The notes under the pieces were generated by a model. That model saw only the letters and a list, made by a program, of their open reading frames with translations. It made no database searches and was not told where the DNA came from. From Canna indica (taxonomy: Eukaryota; Streptophyta; Magnoliopsida; Zingiberales; Cannaceae), in NCBI GenBank assembly GCA_034359265.1, contig CP136894.1, positions 28,550,501 to 28,614,500 on the forward strand: 64,000 nucleotides of DNA. Direction: 5' to 3'. Shown here one piece after another: positions 44,423 to 55,568 of the stretch (the stretch's first letter is position 1; the number at the start of each line of letters is the position of its first letter). The position numbers and the translations under genes were made by a program.

Positions 44423-45497
44423 GTGGAGAGCCATCCTCAAGCACATAGGAGGACATGGGTAATTGATAGCGGTTACTCAAAGTACATGACCAGAGATATC
44501 AATCTATTTGCAACCCTATCAAGCAAACATAAAGGGTATATCACTTTTGGAGACAATGCCAAAGGTAAAATCATCGGCAATTGTGATATAGGTATACTTC
44601 CATACCCTTGTATTAAGAACGTCTTACTAGTTGATGGTTTGAAACCTAACCTGATAAGCATCTCTCAATTGTGTGATAATGGATATATGATGACTTTTGA
44701 AGCATCTAAGTGTCATTAGAAATGCATCATCTAGTGATATAGTATTCATTGGAAACATGCATGAAAATGTTTATACTTTAAATTTGAATGTCTTGCCTAA
44801 TCCTCATTTTAGATGCCTAGTAGTAATGGACAATGATTCTTGGTTGTGGCACCGTAGGCTAGGATATGCTAGCATGAGCCTCATTCAAGAAATTACTAAG
44901 AAAGACCTAGTTAAATGAATCCCTAAAATAAAATTTGAAAAAGATACTCTGTGATGCATGTCAACATGGCAAATAAGTCAAATCATATTTTCATAGTACT
45001 AGTCGAGTTACTACCTCTATCTAGTATTCTTGAACTCGTGCTCATGAATCTTTTTAGTCCTTGTGGTGTTGCTAGCTTAGGTGGCAAACTATATTGCTAT
45101 ATTTTGGTTGATGACTATTCTCGATTTACTTGGGTTTTTTTTTTAGCTAAAAAGAATGAAACGTTTGTTTTCTTTAAAAATTTGCTAAAAGAGTTGTTAA
45201 TGCAAAATGTATTGTAATTTCGAAAATTAAAAGTGATAATGGTGGAGAATTTAAAAATGAAAAGTTTTTCAAATTTTGTGAAAATTTTGGAATTGAGCAT
45301 ATATTTTCTTCCCCTAGAACCCCTCAACAAAATGGGATAGTTGAAAGGAAGAATTGTACCTTGCAAAAAATAACTAGGATCATGCTTTGTGAAAATAATT
45401 TGCATAAGTATTTTTGGACCGAAGCCATAAATATCGCATGCTATGTTTTAAATTGTCTTTTATTCAGACCTAAAACTAGAAAAAATCCTTTTGAACT
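44423..45497 (+). pseudogene. pol of EL4: protease and integrase only
   Basis: Protease with WVIDSGYSKYMTRD, the active-site DSG followed by Tyr. The integrase zinc region follows (WLWHRRLGYASMS), then ILVDDYSRFTWVFFLAKKNE, KSDNGGEF and NGIVERKN with the two downstream catalytic acids. Frameshifts occur near 44715, 44920 and 45210. The frame is cut at 45497 within RPKTRKNPFEL, a point before reverse transcriptase. Confidence 0.9.
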
Positions 45498-46233
45498 TGT
45501 TAGGTTGCGGATAGAAAACACAACGGAAAAGGGTGGAAAATCAAATTTCAAAAATCTACAATAGCACCCCGAAAACCAGCAATCCCTTTAGCAACAATAA
45601 GGAATTCAGAAGGAAGGAAAGGGGCAAAATTTTTACCTCAACCGAAATGGAGAAAGAGCTCCTCTGATCCCAAATAATGAGACGAACATACGCACGTCCT
45701 CCAACAATAGTCCACAACAAATAGGCTCGCAACCCAGAGAAACACCTTTCCTGAGCAGTAATCACTCGGGGCTCGTCATGGCTCAATGGACACACTTTGT
45801 AATCTCCGATTTACACCAAAAGGGTTCGGCCCTTCTACCAAGGATCCGAACAGCAAAGAGGGGGAGAAAGATGATGAGAAACCACATAATGAATTCACAA
45901 AAGAGGCGAGTACCTTGCAAGAATTTTTGGACTCCTCCAAAACTCCAACTTGTCAACGAATTCGGGCGAATCAACACCGATGATTCTCTTAGAAGCTTGC
46001 GGCTGTAGAACAGGAGGAGGGGAGAGATGCGGCTGCTCCAAGAGGGGGTTCGGTTGAAGAGAGCAACTAAGGGGGTTTAATTGAAATTTGAATCCCCTTT
46101 TATATGTGGTTCTAAACCACCTAGGTCGGCTAGGTATAGTCAACCTCTTCAAGTGATGAGGTCAGCTACCATAGCCGGTCTTGTCTAGATGAGGCTCGGC
46201 CATTCAAATGGCCAGCCTCATCTCCCCTTAATT
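45498..46233 (-). mobile_element. Foreign LTR inside EL4, probably minus-strand copia
   Basis: Bounded by TGTTAGGTTGCGG and TTAGGAGTCA. Read on the minus strand it starts TGACTCC, has TATAAAAGG (~46105-46097), continues with C/T-rich leader-like sequence and ends CCGCAACCTAACA, a common copia LTR terminus. No primer site or internal sequence follows and no 5 bp duplication is seen. The flanks are EL4 integrase on one side and EL4 LTR on the other, so a deletion accompanied its arrival or later recombination. Confidence 0.6.
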
Positions 46234-46236
46234 TTA

Positions 46237-46666
46237 GGAGTCAATTTTGATTATTATTTAGTTATCATTCAAAGTTGTTAAGTAAGGTGTAGTGTTACAC
46301 CTAGGGTTCTTTGTAATTTCTTGTTTCACTTTAGAATAATAGTTGAGGCATCCTCTAGGTTTGAGGGTTAAGTCATCTTTATATTCTTTAGGAAATATTA
46401 AAGTTATAAAGAGTCGAGGTTAGAAATCCTTGGCAAGGAGCCAATGTAGTAGAGTAAGCGGTGTTGCCGAACCACTCTAAATTTCACATGTTAGCATTGC
46501 TCATCGTTTTACTCTTGCTTGATATTGTCATTACTCATTTGTATTCATATAATTCAAAGTAGCAAAAATTTGATACGTAGGTTAACTTGGTGAAAATCGG
46601 AATTAAACTTAGTGTTTTTAGCATACACACTATTCACCCCCATCTAGTGTGGATATTTGGTTCACA
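46237..46666 (+). repeat. Remnant of the EL4 3' LTR
   Basis: Matches the last ~430 bp of the 5' LTR (from the attatttagtt-tcattc phrase to GGTTCACA), with scattered differences. Confidence 0.9.
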
Positions 46667-46671
46667 CAACC

Positions 46672-47118
46672 TACACCCTAGATCAACACAACCTTTTAAT
46701 TAAACAAAAACAATACAAAAATTACAAATAAATGAAAGCAAATAACAAACAACTACAATTTAACTCTCAAACCGAGCTCCTAGCTTCTCTTGATGGCATT
46801 GACGATGAGTCAATGAAAGACTAAAGTCCCATCAAGAGAAAAGTGGTCAAGCTACGTCAAACTCAAATATTTTCTTAAGGAAAACTCACAATGAAGTATT
46901 AGATTGCTCAATGAAGTTCTAAAAGCTTAAGTAAGGCAAGTAGAATGCATATATAAAGTTTGAAAGAATTGAGGATGGGAGAAACAAGTTACAACAACTA
47001 GAAAGCTAGTTGTTCTCCTGCCAATCGAAGATTGGCTGATGGTTGAATCGATCTAAATTCCACTAGATGCATTTCCAACACAGTTTAAATTCCACTGGAT
47101 GCATTTCCAACACAGTTC
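46672..47118 (-). repeat. Old minus-strand LTR, second part
   Basis: Continues the LTR broken by EL4. Its end carries two tandem copies of a ~32 bp phrase (taaattccac, then ggatgcatttccaacacagtt) at ~47054-47118. The joint to EL3 sequence lies at about 47119. Confidence 0.55.
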
Positions 47119-48402
47119 ATGTTTAGATACACATATCACATTGTTCATCTAGCCATGAATTTTCAATTTTAAATACCTAGACTCATGTGATATGTGTATC
47201 TAAACATGTTCATTTGGTATTTACTCAAAATGAAGTCTCTAATAAGAAATTTTATCATAGAGAAAGTTTCATTCAATCAAGATATCATGAAATTGCCTAA
47301 GTTATCAAAAAATTTCTTACTCATAAAAATTCAACCATTTGTCATCAAAATCAATTATGAGTATATAGAGACATCATTAAAGCATGAATATTCAAGTATT
47401 ATATTAAGATTTTTGCCAAAGTTAAAACCATACTTTAGTCTTAGAAATTCGCCCAACTTTTCATTTCTTTTTTTATTTTCTTTTAGATAGCATATCCTTC
47501 AATGTTTACCACTTTCTTAACTTGCAAGTAGGCTTCATTAGTATCAAAATGAAATTATGTGCCAAGTAGCAAGCTAACATACTAAATAGCAAGGGCTCAA
47601 AGTAAATTTTCATTTAAAAACTTTAACCTATGCTAGATAGTAGAGATTCATTTTAAGGAGTTATCATGATATCAAAATGAATCTCAGGGATCTTAAGATG
47701 AAGCATTTGATGAATAAGGTCTCTAATCATGTTAAACTAGTTTAGACTTACAAGAAGGTCTCTAGTAATAGGTATTTACCTAGAGCAAGTTTCATTCAAT
47801 GAAATTTATCTAAGTACTAAAGTTTTTACCTACTCATGAGAAATCAAGGGTTTTACATGTATTTACCATCATGAGGAAAGAGACATACTTTAAGCATAAG
47901 CATTGAGGTATAACACTAAGATTTTGGATTTATCAAAGTTATACCTAATTCATAAAAATTTAGCCAAACTAAATTTTTTTTTTTCATTCTAATTAGCCTT
48001 CCATTTTTATCATAACTTGCAAGCAATATTAGGATACCAAATGTAGGATAATGAGAATATAATTACTAGCAAGTTATCGAACTAAGTAGCAAAGAGAGGG
48101 ATCAATTATCAATATCAAAATCTACTTTGCTAAATAGCTTCAAATTCGTTTTAAAATAAAATCGAGTGATATCAAAACAAATTTTAAGAGATCACAAGAA
48201 TAATAAATAAAAAATATGATCTCCAACCCTTCCTATTGGTTGAAAACCGAAAGGCCACAATTAGCCTATGATTTAGAACCGCAAGGTCGCTTAGGCCCAT
48301 TACAGGCGACATAGGTCTCCGAAGAGACCGGGAAACCAAAATCAAAAATATTTTCAAAGAACTCTTTTACAAGAGCGGGGAAAACAACTCAAATTAGACA
48401 TG
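47119..48402 (-). other. Non-coding tail of EL3
   Basis: Reverse complement of the EL1 region at roughly 24770-26040, including the phrases ttagatacacatatcacatg and aattttcatgagtagg and the TTCG hairpin (48315-48330). Confidence 0.85.
48315..48330 (-). ncRNA. Conserved UUCG-capped hairpin in EL3
   Basis: Same 16 nt as EL1 24829-24844, while flanking bases differ. It lies on the sense strand of EL3. Confidence 0.5.
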
Positions 48403-48785
48403 CACTACTAGAAAAATGGGCATCAGCAACGGCTGATGCCGTTGCTGAGCCGTTGCTGAAGAGCATCAGCAACGGCCGGAGCCGTTGCAATGGAGCCGTG
48501 GCAGAAAATCGCGTTGCTGATAACTTAGCAACGAATCAACAACGGCCGCTCGGGCCGTTGCTAAAAATATTATTAGCAACGATTTTGCCACGGACCCGGA
48601 GCCGTTGCGGATAACATTAATAGCAACGGCCGCTGAGTCCGTAGCAACGCCGTTAGTAAAATCCCGTCGCTAAGCCGTTGCTGTAGGTCATCAGCAACGG
48701 CTTTCGATACACTTTTAGCAACGGCTTTCCTACGGACGGCCATGGGAAAGCCATTGCTGATGATGTGAACCTGATAACGAAAAAA
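48403..48785 (-). repeat. 3' terminus and subterminal repeats of CACTA-B
   Basis: About a dozen AGCAACGGC/GCCGTTGCT motifs, several as inverted pairs, follow CACTACTAGAAA. CACTA-A lacks this end. Between it and the accessory gene (48786-49038) is AT-rich non-coding DNA with TGATACAT-type repeats. Confidence 0.92.
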
Positions 48786-49038
48786 TTTCAAATTTCAAAT
48801 TTCCATTGATACATTGATACATTATCTGATACATAACTCACACACCCATACACTCATACACACATTCATTCACACATCACAAATACACCAAGATATACAT
48901 CAAAACAATTATATTTATATTGATAATTATCCACAATAGTATAAAAACTATTCAAATGCAAAATTGAAGTATCAATATCCAAACAAAATAAATTAAACAA
49001 GTCCAATATCTCAGTAACAAAGTCAATATAAAAAAATC

Positions 49039-50575
49039 TCACGATGACGATGGAGGATGGTCTGGATCATATGGCGGGGTCTGGAGTGCTTGAGTGTACA
49101 CCGGCGTGGACTGACTCGAGGACGATGGATTAGATGATGCCGAAGAGATGTCTGCTTCGGGATGACCTGACATGTTGCGTAGCATAGCTTGTATATCCGC
49201 CATCATCTGACTCTGGCGCTCCATTATCTCAGTCTGACGCGTGACCGTCTCTTCTAGAGTCCTTATTCTGCTACTATGATCATAACTGGATCTAGAGGTG
49301 GACGGCCGCTCACCAGCGACCGGAGGGATCGGTGCCCCAAGTGGCCCTAGTACGGCTCGTGCATGACCACTATCTGTGAAGCCATATACGCGGCCATGGT
49401 CCCAGCCACCTGCGGCCTCGACCCACGTTGCTGCGTCAAAGTCCTCGGGGGTACCCCCGCGCTGCACCACCGTTTGGCTATAGGTCTCCTACTCGAGTTT
49501 GATTTTTTGTTTAATATTTATCATAAAACTTAAATTATAAATATATAATGAATAATTTAAACAAATATATAGTTACCATAATGCATGCAGCGCGGTTGTC
49601 GATGTACTCCCCCGTCCCATGTGCTCGACGGTGAGTCCGCTCAAACACCGCCATCGGGGAGGGTCGCTGGACAGTCTCGTCATCCGACACCGTCGTCTAC
49701 ATTTACAAAACAAATACATTAATTAGTACACATAGTAACAAATAAAATATATAATTAAAAGGTATACTTATCATTACGGTTCGCGTGCACTGCAAATGCA
49801 ACAGAGCCGCCGGTGTGACGCGCTGCTCCCCCCGACATGCGATTTCTAGCCGCATTCCGAGAAACCTCCTGCCATCGATCCGTCGACCATATTCCCACGA
49901 GCTGGTCCCATATATCCGGAGTAATCTAATTGGGGCCGTGTCCCCGAGTCTCTGCGATATTAGTAGTCCCAGCTCGGGCCATCGCCTGGGACCGAGCCTG
50001 CCCCAGCTGCCCGTTGAACATTGCTCAAGAAATAGCCTCCCAAGCAGCGTAAATGAAGGGCCTTTGGTCCTCGGCCCATGTATAGCGAGCCTGCAAAATA
50101 ATAATATCAGTACCAATATTAATCATCATGCATGTAAAAAAAAAAAAATACGTGCCTCAAACTCGCGCCATAACATGTCGACGTGCTCGCTAGGCACGTG
50201 AGACCACGTAGGCCATGCCCCGTGCATGTATCGTCGAATAGTAGAAGAAATGCTCCTCGGCACTTCTTCTTGCTCGAACCTGCACAACAAAAATAAATTT
50301 TAATATTATATTATGATATAATGAATTTGTAATGATTCATAATTCATGATATATTACCGCTCCCCAATCACGCTAATCAATCTACGTGACTCTGTGGCTG
50401 GTGGAGGCTGCCACCTGTTCGGCCCGCGTGGCCGCCTGCGTCTGGATGTACTAGCCTCGGCAGTATCATCGGCATGAGGATCAGCAACAGGAGGATCAGC
50501 AGCATGAGAAAGTGTAGGAGTCTCACCGATCGGAGACTCCGAAGCTCTCCTGCGACGATAACCACGACCAGACAT
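49039..50575 (-). pseudogene. TNPA-like accessory gene of CACTA-B (Transposase_24 family), damaged
   Basis: Exons on the minus strand: 50575-50358, 50279-50156, 50090-49772, 49696-49577 and 49488-49039, matching the five exons of CACTA-A, with the same GC donor in intron 2 (GAG|GCACGT). Lesions: a TGA at 50027-50025 in place of an Arg codon; one extra A near 49775; and the intron 3 donor changed from GT to AT (aatg|ataagt). Exon 5 reads the same coiled helix (RIRTLEETVTRQTEIMERQ) and ends two Ser later than in A. The gene could not give a full product. Confidence 0.88.
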
Positions 50576-50650
50576 ATCTGTCGAATAGACATATAATCAG
50601 ATTATTGTATAAATAGTAGAGATATATTTAATAAAATATATACTTTACAA

Positions 50651-53600
50651 TTATTCCTCATCATCTGAATAATAGTCTTCGAATTCTTCCTCTTCTTCCT
50701 CTTCTTCATCTTCTTCATCTCCAGCTTCCTCAATTTCATGATCATCATCAGCAGCATATTCAACTTCTAATTGAATTGACGTTGTGTCTGCATCCTCGAG
50801 TATTGGAATAATATGATCTACAACAGGAGGATCGTCTTCTTGATAGAAACCATGTGTCATATCAGGTATCAGCTCATTTTCTCCTACTATCGGATCAATT
50901 TTTCCTCTACCTTTTGTCTTACAGACTACACGCTAATCTGCTCTATCTTTATTTCGAGCCGGATACTTCGCGTAATATACTTGTTCGGCTTGTGATGCCA
51001 ATATAAAAGGCTCATTTGCTGCCAATTTAGATTTGTAATTAACCTTAACAAGTTTGTATTTTGGATGAACTTTCATGCCCCTTTCTGTTGTATCGAACCA
51101 ATGACATCTAAATAGAATAACTGATTTCAAGCCGAAGTAGTGCAACTCTATCACTTCTTTCACCAGTCTATAAAAATCCATATCACATTCAACATAGGTT
51201 GTCCCTTTCACACAGACCCCAGCATTCATCGTCTTCTTTGTAAATGCATATTCAACCGTGTGAAATTTATACACATTAACAAAATATCCGCTATAGCATG
51301 ACACAAGTCGCGACGGTCCACTAACAAACTCAAATATTCTTTCATCTATTTCAGCTCTGTGATCTTTGCTATAAGTCTGAATCAAAGTAGGGAAATCACG
51401 ATTCCGTAATCTCTCCAATTCTTCATCGTTGTGAATAGAGTATTTTTGCACCATCTCAATGTCAAATATTTCAATGAATTGTTCAATCTCTGGACAATTG
51501 AGTAATACATACAAGTGTGCCAAATGATACTCTTCCTCGCTTAAGTGTCGAGATGGACGAGAACCAAAAGCACGACCAGAGTGACAAAATATATTTAAAC
51601 GTTCATCTGAATGTCGAACACCCCCGTCGTCGTTACGTGGAAGACGATCAAATCTTATCTGTACTGTCGATTCAAAGTAAAATGAGCAGAATGTTGAAAT
51701 TTCTTGGATGATATACGATTCAGATATTGATCCTTCAACAACTGCGGTGTTCTTTACTTTTTTCTTCAGACGATTCATGTATCTTTCAAATAAGTACATC
51801 CACCGATATTGAACGGAGCCACCAACTCGTGCCTCGTATGCCAAGTGTATCGGTAGATGCTCCATCGAGTCAAAAAATGCAGGAGGGAAAAACTGCTCCA
51901 GCTTGCATATGATTTCAACAATATTATTTTCAAGTGTTGACATATCTTCGACTCGAAGGATATTTGCACAGATGTTTCTAAAAAACATACTTAATTCAGT
52001 CAACAGACCCCAAATATTATCAGGTAGAAGATCTCGAAATGCAATCAGAAGTAATCTCTGCATGAATACATGACAATCATGGCTCTTCATCCCTGATATT
52101 TTGCAATCATCGACGTTCACACATCGAGATAAGTTTGAAGCATATCCATCGGGTAATCTGAGTTCTTTTACCCATTGACAAACATCTTTGATCTGTTGTG
52201 TATTTAACACATATAGGGCCTTCGGTTTCAGATATCGTCCGTTGACCTCTTGTAACTCCAACTCTGGTCTTTTACAAAGTATTTTCATATCATGTCGGGC
52301 TTTGACATTATCTTTAGTTTTTTCGGAAATATCCATCAAAGTGTTGAAAATATTATCAAACACATTTTTTTCAATGTGCATGACATCTAAATTATGTCGA
52401 ATCAATAATGAACTCCAATAGGGCAATTCCCAAAAGATACTTTTTTTCACCCAGTTATGTGTTTGGCCAAAACCTGACACTCTTTCATTGCGACCAAATA
52501 CTATATCTGGAAGTGCTGAAACACGTGCTAACATTTGTTCACCAGACAACATCAGTGGTGACCCATCTCTTTCGACTCTGCCCTTAGTAAATTTATTACG
52601 ATTCCTTCGATACTGATGATTAACCGGTAGGAATTGACGATGACAATCAAAGAATGAGATTTTTCGTCCGTTCTGAAGACTGATTGATTTAGAGTGTTCC
52701 ATACAATACAAACAAGAGAGTCGGCCGTGAGTGCTCCAACCAGACAACATGCCGTACGCCGGGAAATCATTGATTGTCCACAAGACCGCGGCCTTTAAAT
52801 TGAAGTTTTTCTTCTGATGACAATCATAAGTGACAGCTCCCTTAGTCCACAATGTTTTCAATTCATCTATCAAGGGTCTGAGAAATATGTCAATTTCTTT
52901 TCGCGGACCCTTAGGACCTGGAATAATCATCGAAAGATAAATAAATTCATCTTTCATACACATTGACGGTGGCAAATTATAAACTGTCAGCAGCACTGGC
53001 CAAACTGAATAAGGAGTTGCAGAATGTCCAAACGGATTAAAACCATCTGTGCACAATCCCAATATGATATTTCTAGTATCCCTAGCAAATGAAGGATAAC
53101 ATGTATCCAAATGTTTCCTTGCTTCACTGTCAGATGGATGAGTCATTACTGTATCATCACGACTTCTTGCATGCCAACTCATGTAGGGGGCTGTATTTTC
53201 CGACATGAATAATCTTTGAAGCCTCGGTGTTAGTGGAAAATACCGAAGCACCTTAAACGGGATATTTTTCTGTCGGACCGATTTCTTCTCCTTGTAACGA
53301 GGATGTTGACATACAGGGCATTTATCCAACTGCACATTTTCTTTATAATATAAAATGCAGTTATTTTGGCATGCGTGTATTTTTTCGTACCCAATCCCCA
53401 ATTTTCTCATCAGCTTTTTAGTTTTATAAAAAGTAGGCTCAAACTTGTTATCGGTAGGCAGCATTCCATTAATCAATCCTGCAATCTGATCATACGCAAC
53501 TCCGCTGATATTACAATCGGCCTTGATGTTTAGCAGTTGTGTCATTGCTGAAAACCTAGTGTATTTAGGACAATTCTCATACAAAGGTTCATCGGCAGCT

Positions 53601-54094
53601 TTCAACATCTCGTAAAATTCTGCAGCTTCTTTATTCAGTAATTCAATCTCTACCGCAGTTTGTACTTCTGTGATATCAACCGTTGTAGTATCTGGTGGGA
53701 CTGATGTCTGAAGAACTGGCCGATCAACATTATCATTCAGGTGGAATTGACCCCCAAGACTATCAAGTATAATAGTTCTATAGGGATTAGATTCACCATA
53801 TGTCTGAACGACAGGATTGCTCGACGTCCCGACTTCGCGTGACTCCCCGTGACAAGTCCATAGAAAATATCTTGGTGTAAATCCTTTGCTATATAGATGC
53901 AGAGTGACAGTCTCCCGATCCAAAAATCATCCATTCGAACAAATGCGGCATGGACATCGGATTTGATCACCGATGCTAACGAAATTCTGATTCGAATAGG
54001 CGAAATTTAGGAAGTACGTTACGCCTAATCGAAACTCATTCGTTAAAGCTCCACGATCAAGACGTCGGTACATCCAACTTCGATCAGCCGACAT
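50651..54094 (-). pseudogene. TNP2-type transposase of CACTA-B, two nonsense codons
   Basis: One continuous frame of 1,147 codons from MSADRSWMYRR (ATG at 54094) to YYSDDEE, with the same domains as the CACTA-A copy: CPCRICSNG, LGLCTDGFNPFGHSA, NDFPAYGMLSGWSTHGRL, LDVMHIEKNVFDNI, MKSHDCHVFMQRLL and the Glu-rich tail. It is interrupted only by TGA at 53929-53927 (CGA in A, a CpG transition) and TAG at 50935-50933 (TGG in A). No frameshift was found. The first stop falls after 55 codons, so the protein is lost unless translation restarts. Confidence 0.94.
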
Positions 54095-54168
54095 GATTCT
54101 GTCAATCAATGACAATTTCTTTGGTTAATGTCTTTAGGTGAGATTGTCCTATTCCATTCGGAATTTAT

Positions 54169-54355
54169 GTTATTTATATTGCACTAAGTACTTATTTTAA
54201 CCGCTAACTTCATTCTAAATTTCGGCAGCATCTCCCTACAGTTCTCCGAATACGCATATCATCTGGGCGCGTATCGGAGAACAAGATAGATGTTGCCGAA
54301 ATTTAGAATAATTAATTAACAGTTAAAATAAAAACGTAAGTGCAGTACAAATAAC
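54169..54355. repeat. Inverted repeat before the CACTA-B transposase
   Basis: Counterpart of 5326-5515. The inner parts of the arms (gttctccgaatacgc against gcgtatcggagaac) still pair. The arm nearer the transposase start has lost several matches, for example aagtacttattttaacc against agttaaaataaaaacg. Confidence 0.85.
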
Positions 54356-54564
54356 TATATTCCCAAATTGTCCAATCAGGGACAATTCAAGAATTGTACA
54401 TCGTATAAAAGATCATCTACTTCTTTTACACGAGCATACAATCCCCGAACGGATCTAAGGTTTTGCTAAATCATATCCGACTCGTCGATGCGTACGTGAA
54501 ACATATCAACTCGTCGGATGGATGATTATTTTCTAAATGTTTCGAGACAGTTCGAGTCCATATT

Positions 54565-54705
54565 GGACAATTCCGACACGAGTCCAAATTCGACGATTTC
54601 GACAAGAGTCCGAAGTGGACGATTCCGGCGCGCGTCCGAAGTGGACGATTCTGGCACGCGTCCGAAGTGGACGATTCCGGCGCCCGTCCGAAGTGGACAA
54701 TTCCG
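54565..54705. repeat. 26 bp tandem array in CACTA-B, about five copies
   Basis: Same unit as 4833-5112, on the opposite strand (gtccgaagtggacgattccg plus gcgcgc), with fewer copies. Confidence 0.9.
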
Positions 54706-55139
54706 AAATTAATCTAAACCCTAAAAATTAATCTAAACCCTAATAATTAATCTAACAAATTAAACAATTAATCTAAATAATTAATTAACATTAAAAAAAA
54801 AAAAACTATAAATCTACTATTTTCGGCGCCGGAGTCCGGTAGACTCCGGCGCCGGCGTACAGTGTCCGGACAGTGTGTCCGGACACTGTACAAGCTCCGG
54901 CGGCGGCCATCGGCCGACCGTCGTCGGCCAAAACCCTAAAAATAGGGTTTCGGTCGGATTTCCCACCGGCCGCAATGGGAAGAGACGACCGGACGACGAT
55001 CAATACCTGAAATCGGCGGTCGAGGACGGACGACAGCATCGGCAGCGGTAGCTCGGCGTCGTCGGCGTCGGCAGAGGTGGCGAGAGGCGGGAGGCGGCGG
55101 CAGTAGCAGCGGGAGGAAGAAGGGTCGGGCGCAATCTGT

Positions 55140-55407
55140 GACCTATATAAACTTATCAGCAATGGCTCACTCGCCCGTTAGAAAGTCGTTGCTAATAAGT
55201 TATCATCAACAACGGCTCACTTGTCCGTTAGAAAGCCGTTGCTGATAATTAAAATAATCAGCAACGGCTCACGTGTCCGTTAGAAAGCCGTTGCAGATAC
55301 AACATATTTGCAACGGCTTGAGCGGCCATAAGAATGCCGTTGCAAATAGCAATGGCTTGAGCGGCCGTTGCTGATAGTCGTTGCTGAAGACTCAATTTTT
55401 AGTAGTG
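55140..55407 (-). repeat. 5' terminus and subterminal repeats of CACTA-B
   Basis: Minus strand: CACTACTAAAAATTGAG, then CTTCAGCAACG and inverted pairs of AGCAACGGC. The terminus has one change from the other end (CACTACTAAAAA against CACTACTAGAAA). Confidence 0.92.
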
Positions 55408-55568
55408 ATGTATCATAATCTCCAACTAAAATAAAACAAACTAAAGCGAGGAGATGATACAAAGAATTTGATGTCAACTTTACCATAGGCATCCATACGA
55501 TGCGAAGTTGCAACTTGGATTTGGTGAAGCTTTAAGTCTTCATGCAACTCCCACCAACCATCATCAAC

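Larger units (their letters stand above)
41337..46666 (+). mobile_element. EL4: SIRE-like copia, internally deleted
   Basis: The 5' LTR begins TGTTGGCCC and the 3' LTR ends GGTTCACA. The flanking pentamers are caaca (41332-41336) and caacc (46667-46671), one base apart, consistent with an old target duplication. Inside are a degraded gag and a pol that stops in integrase, a foreign LTR, and only the last ~430 bp of its own 3' LTR. Reverse transcriptase, RNase H and the start of the 3' LTR are gone. Confidence 0.88.
48403..55407 (-). mobile_element. CACTA-B: complete-ended En/Spm-type transposon (7005 bp)
   Basis: The left end CACTACTAGAAA and the right end TTTTTAGTAGTG are inverted. The three bases atg occur on both sides (48400-48402 and 55408-55410), the 3 bp target duplication of CACTA elements. 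Both ends hold AGCAACGGC subterminal repeats. It carries TNP2 and the accessory gene on the minus strand, colinear with CACTA-A. It was inserted into the non-coding tail of EL3, whose sequence is continuous across it. Confidence 0.97.

Noticed and set aside
45615..46150. Frames of 60-85 codons in the foreign LTR inside EL4
   Set aside because: Non-conserved and overlapping on both strands; the segment has LTR ends and a TATA box and is better read as an LTR.
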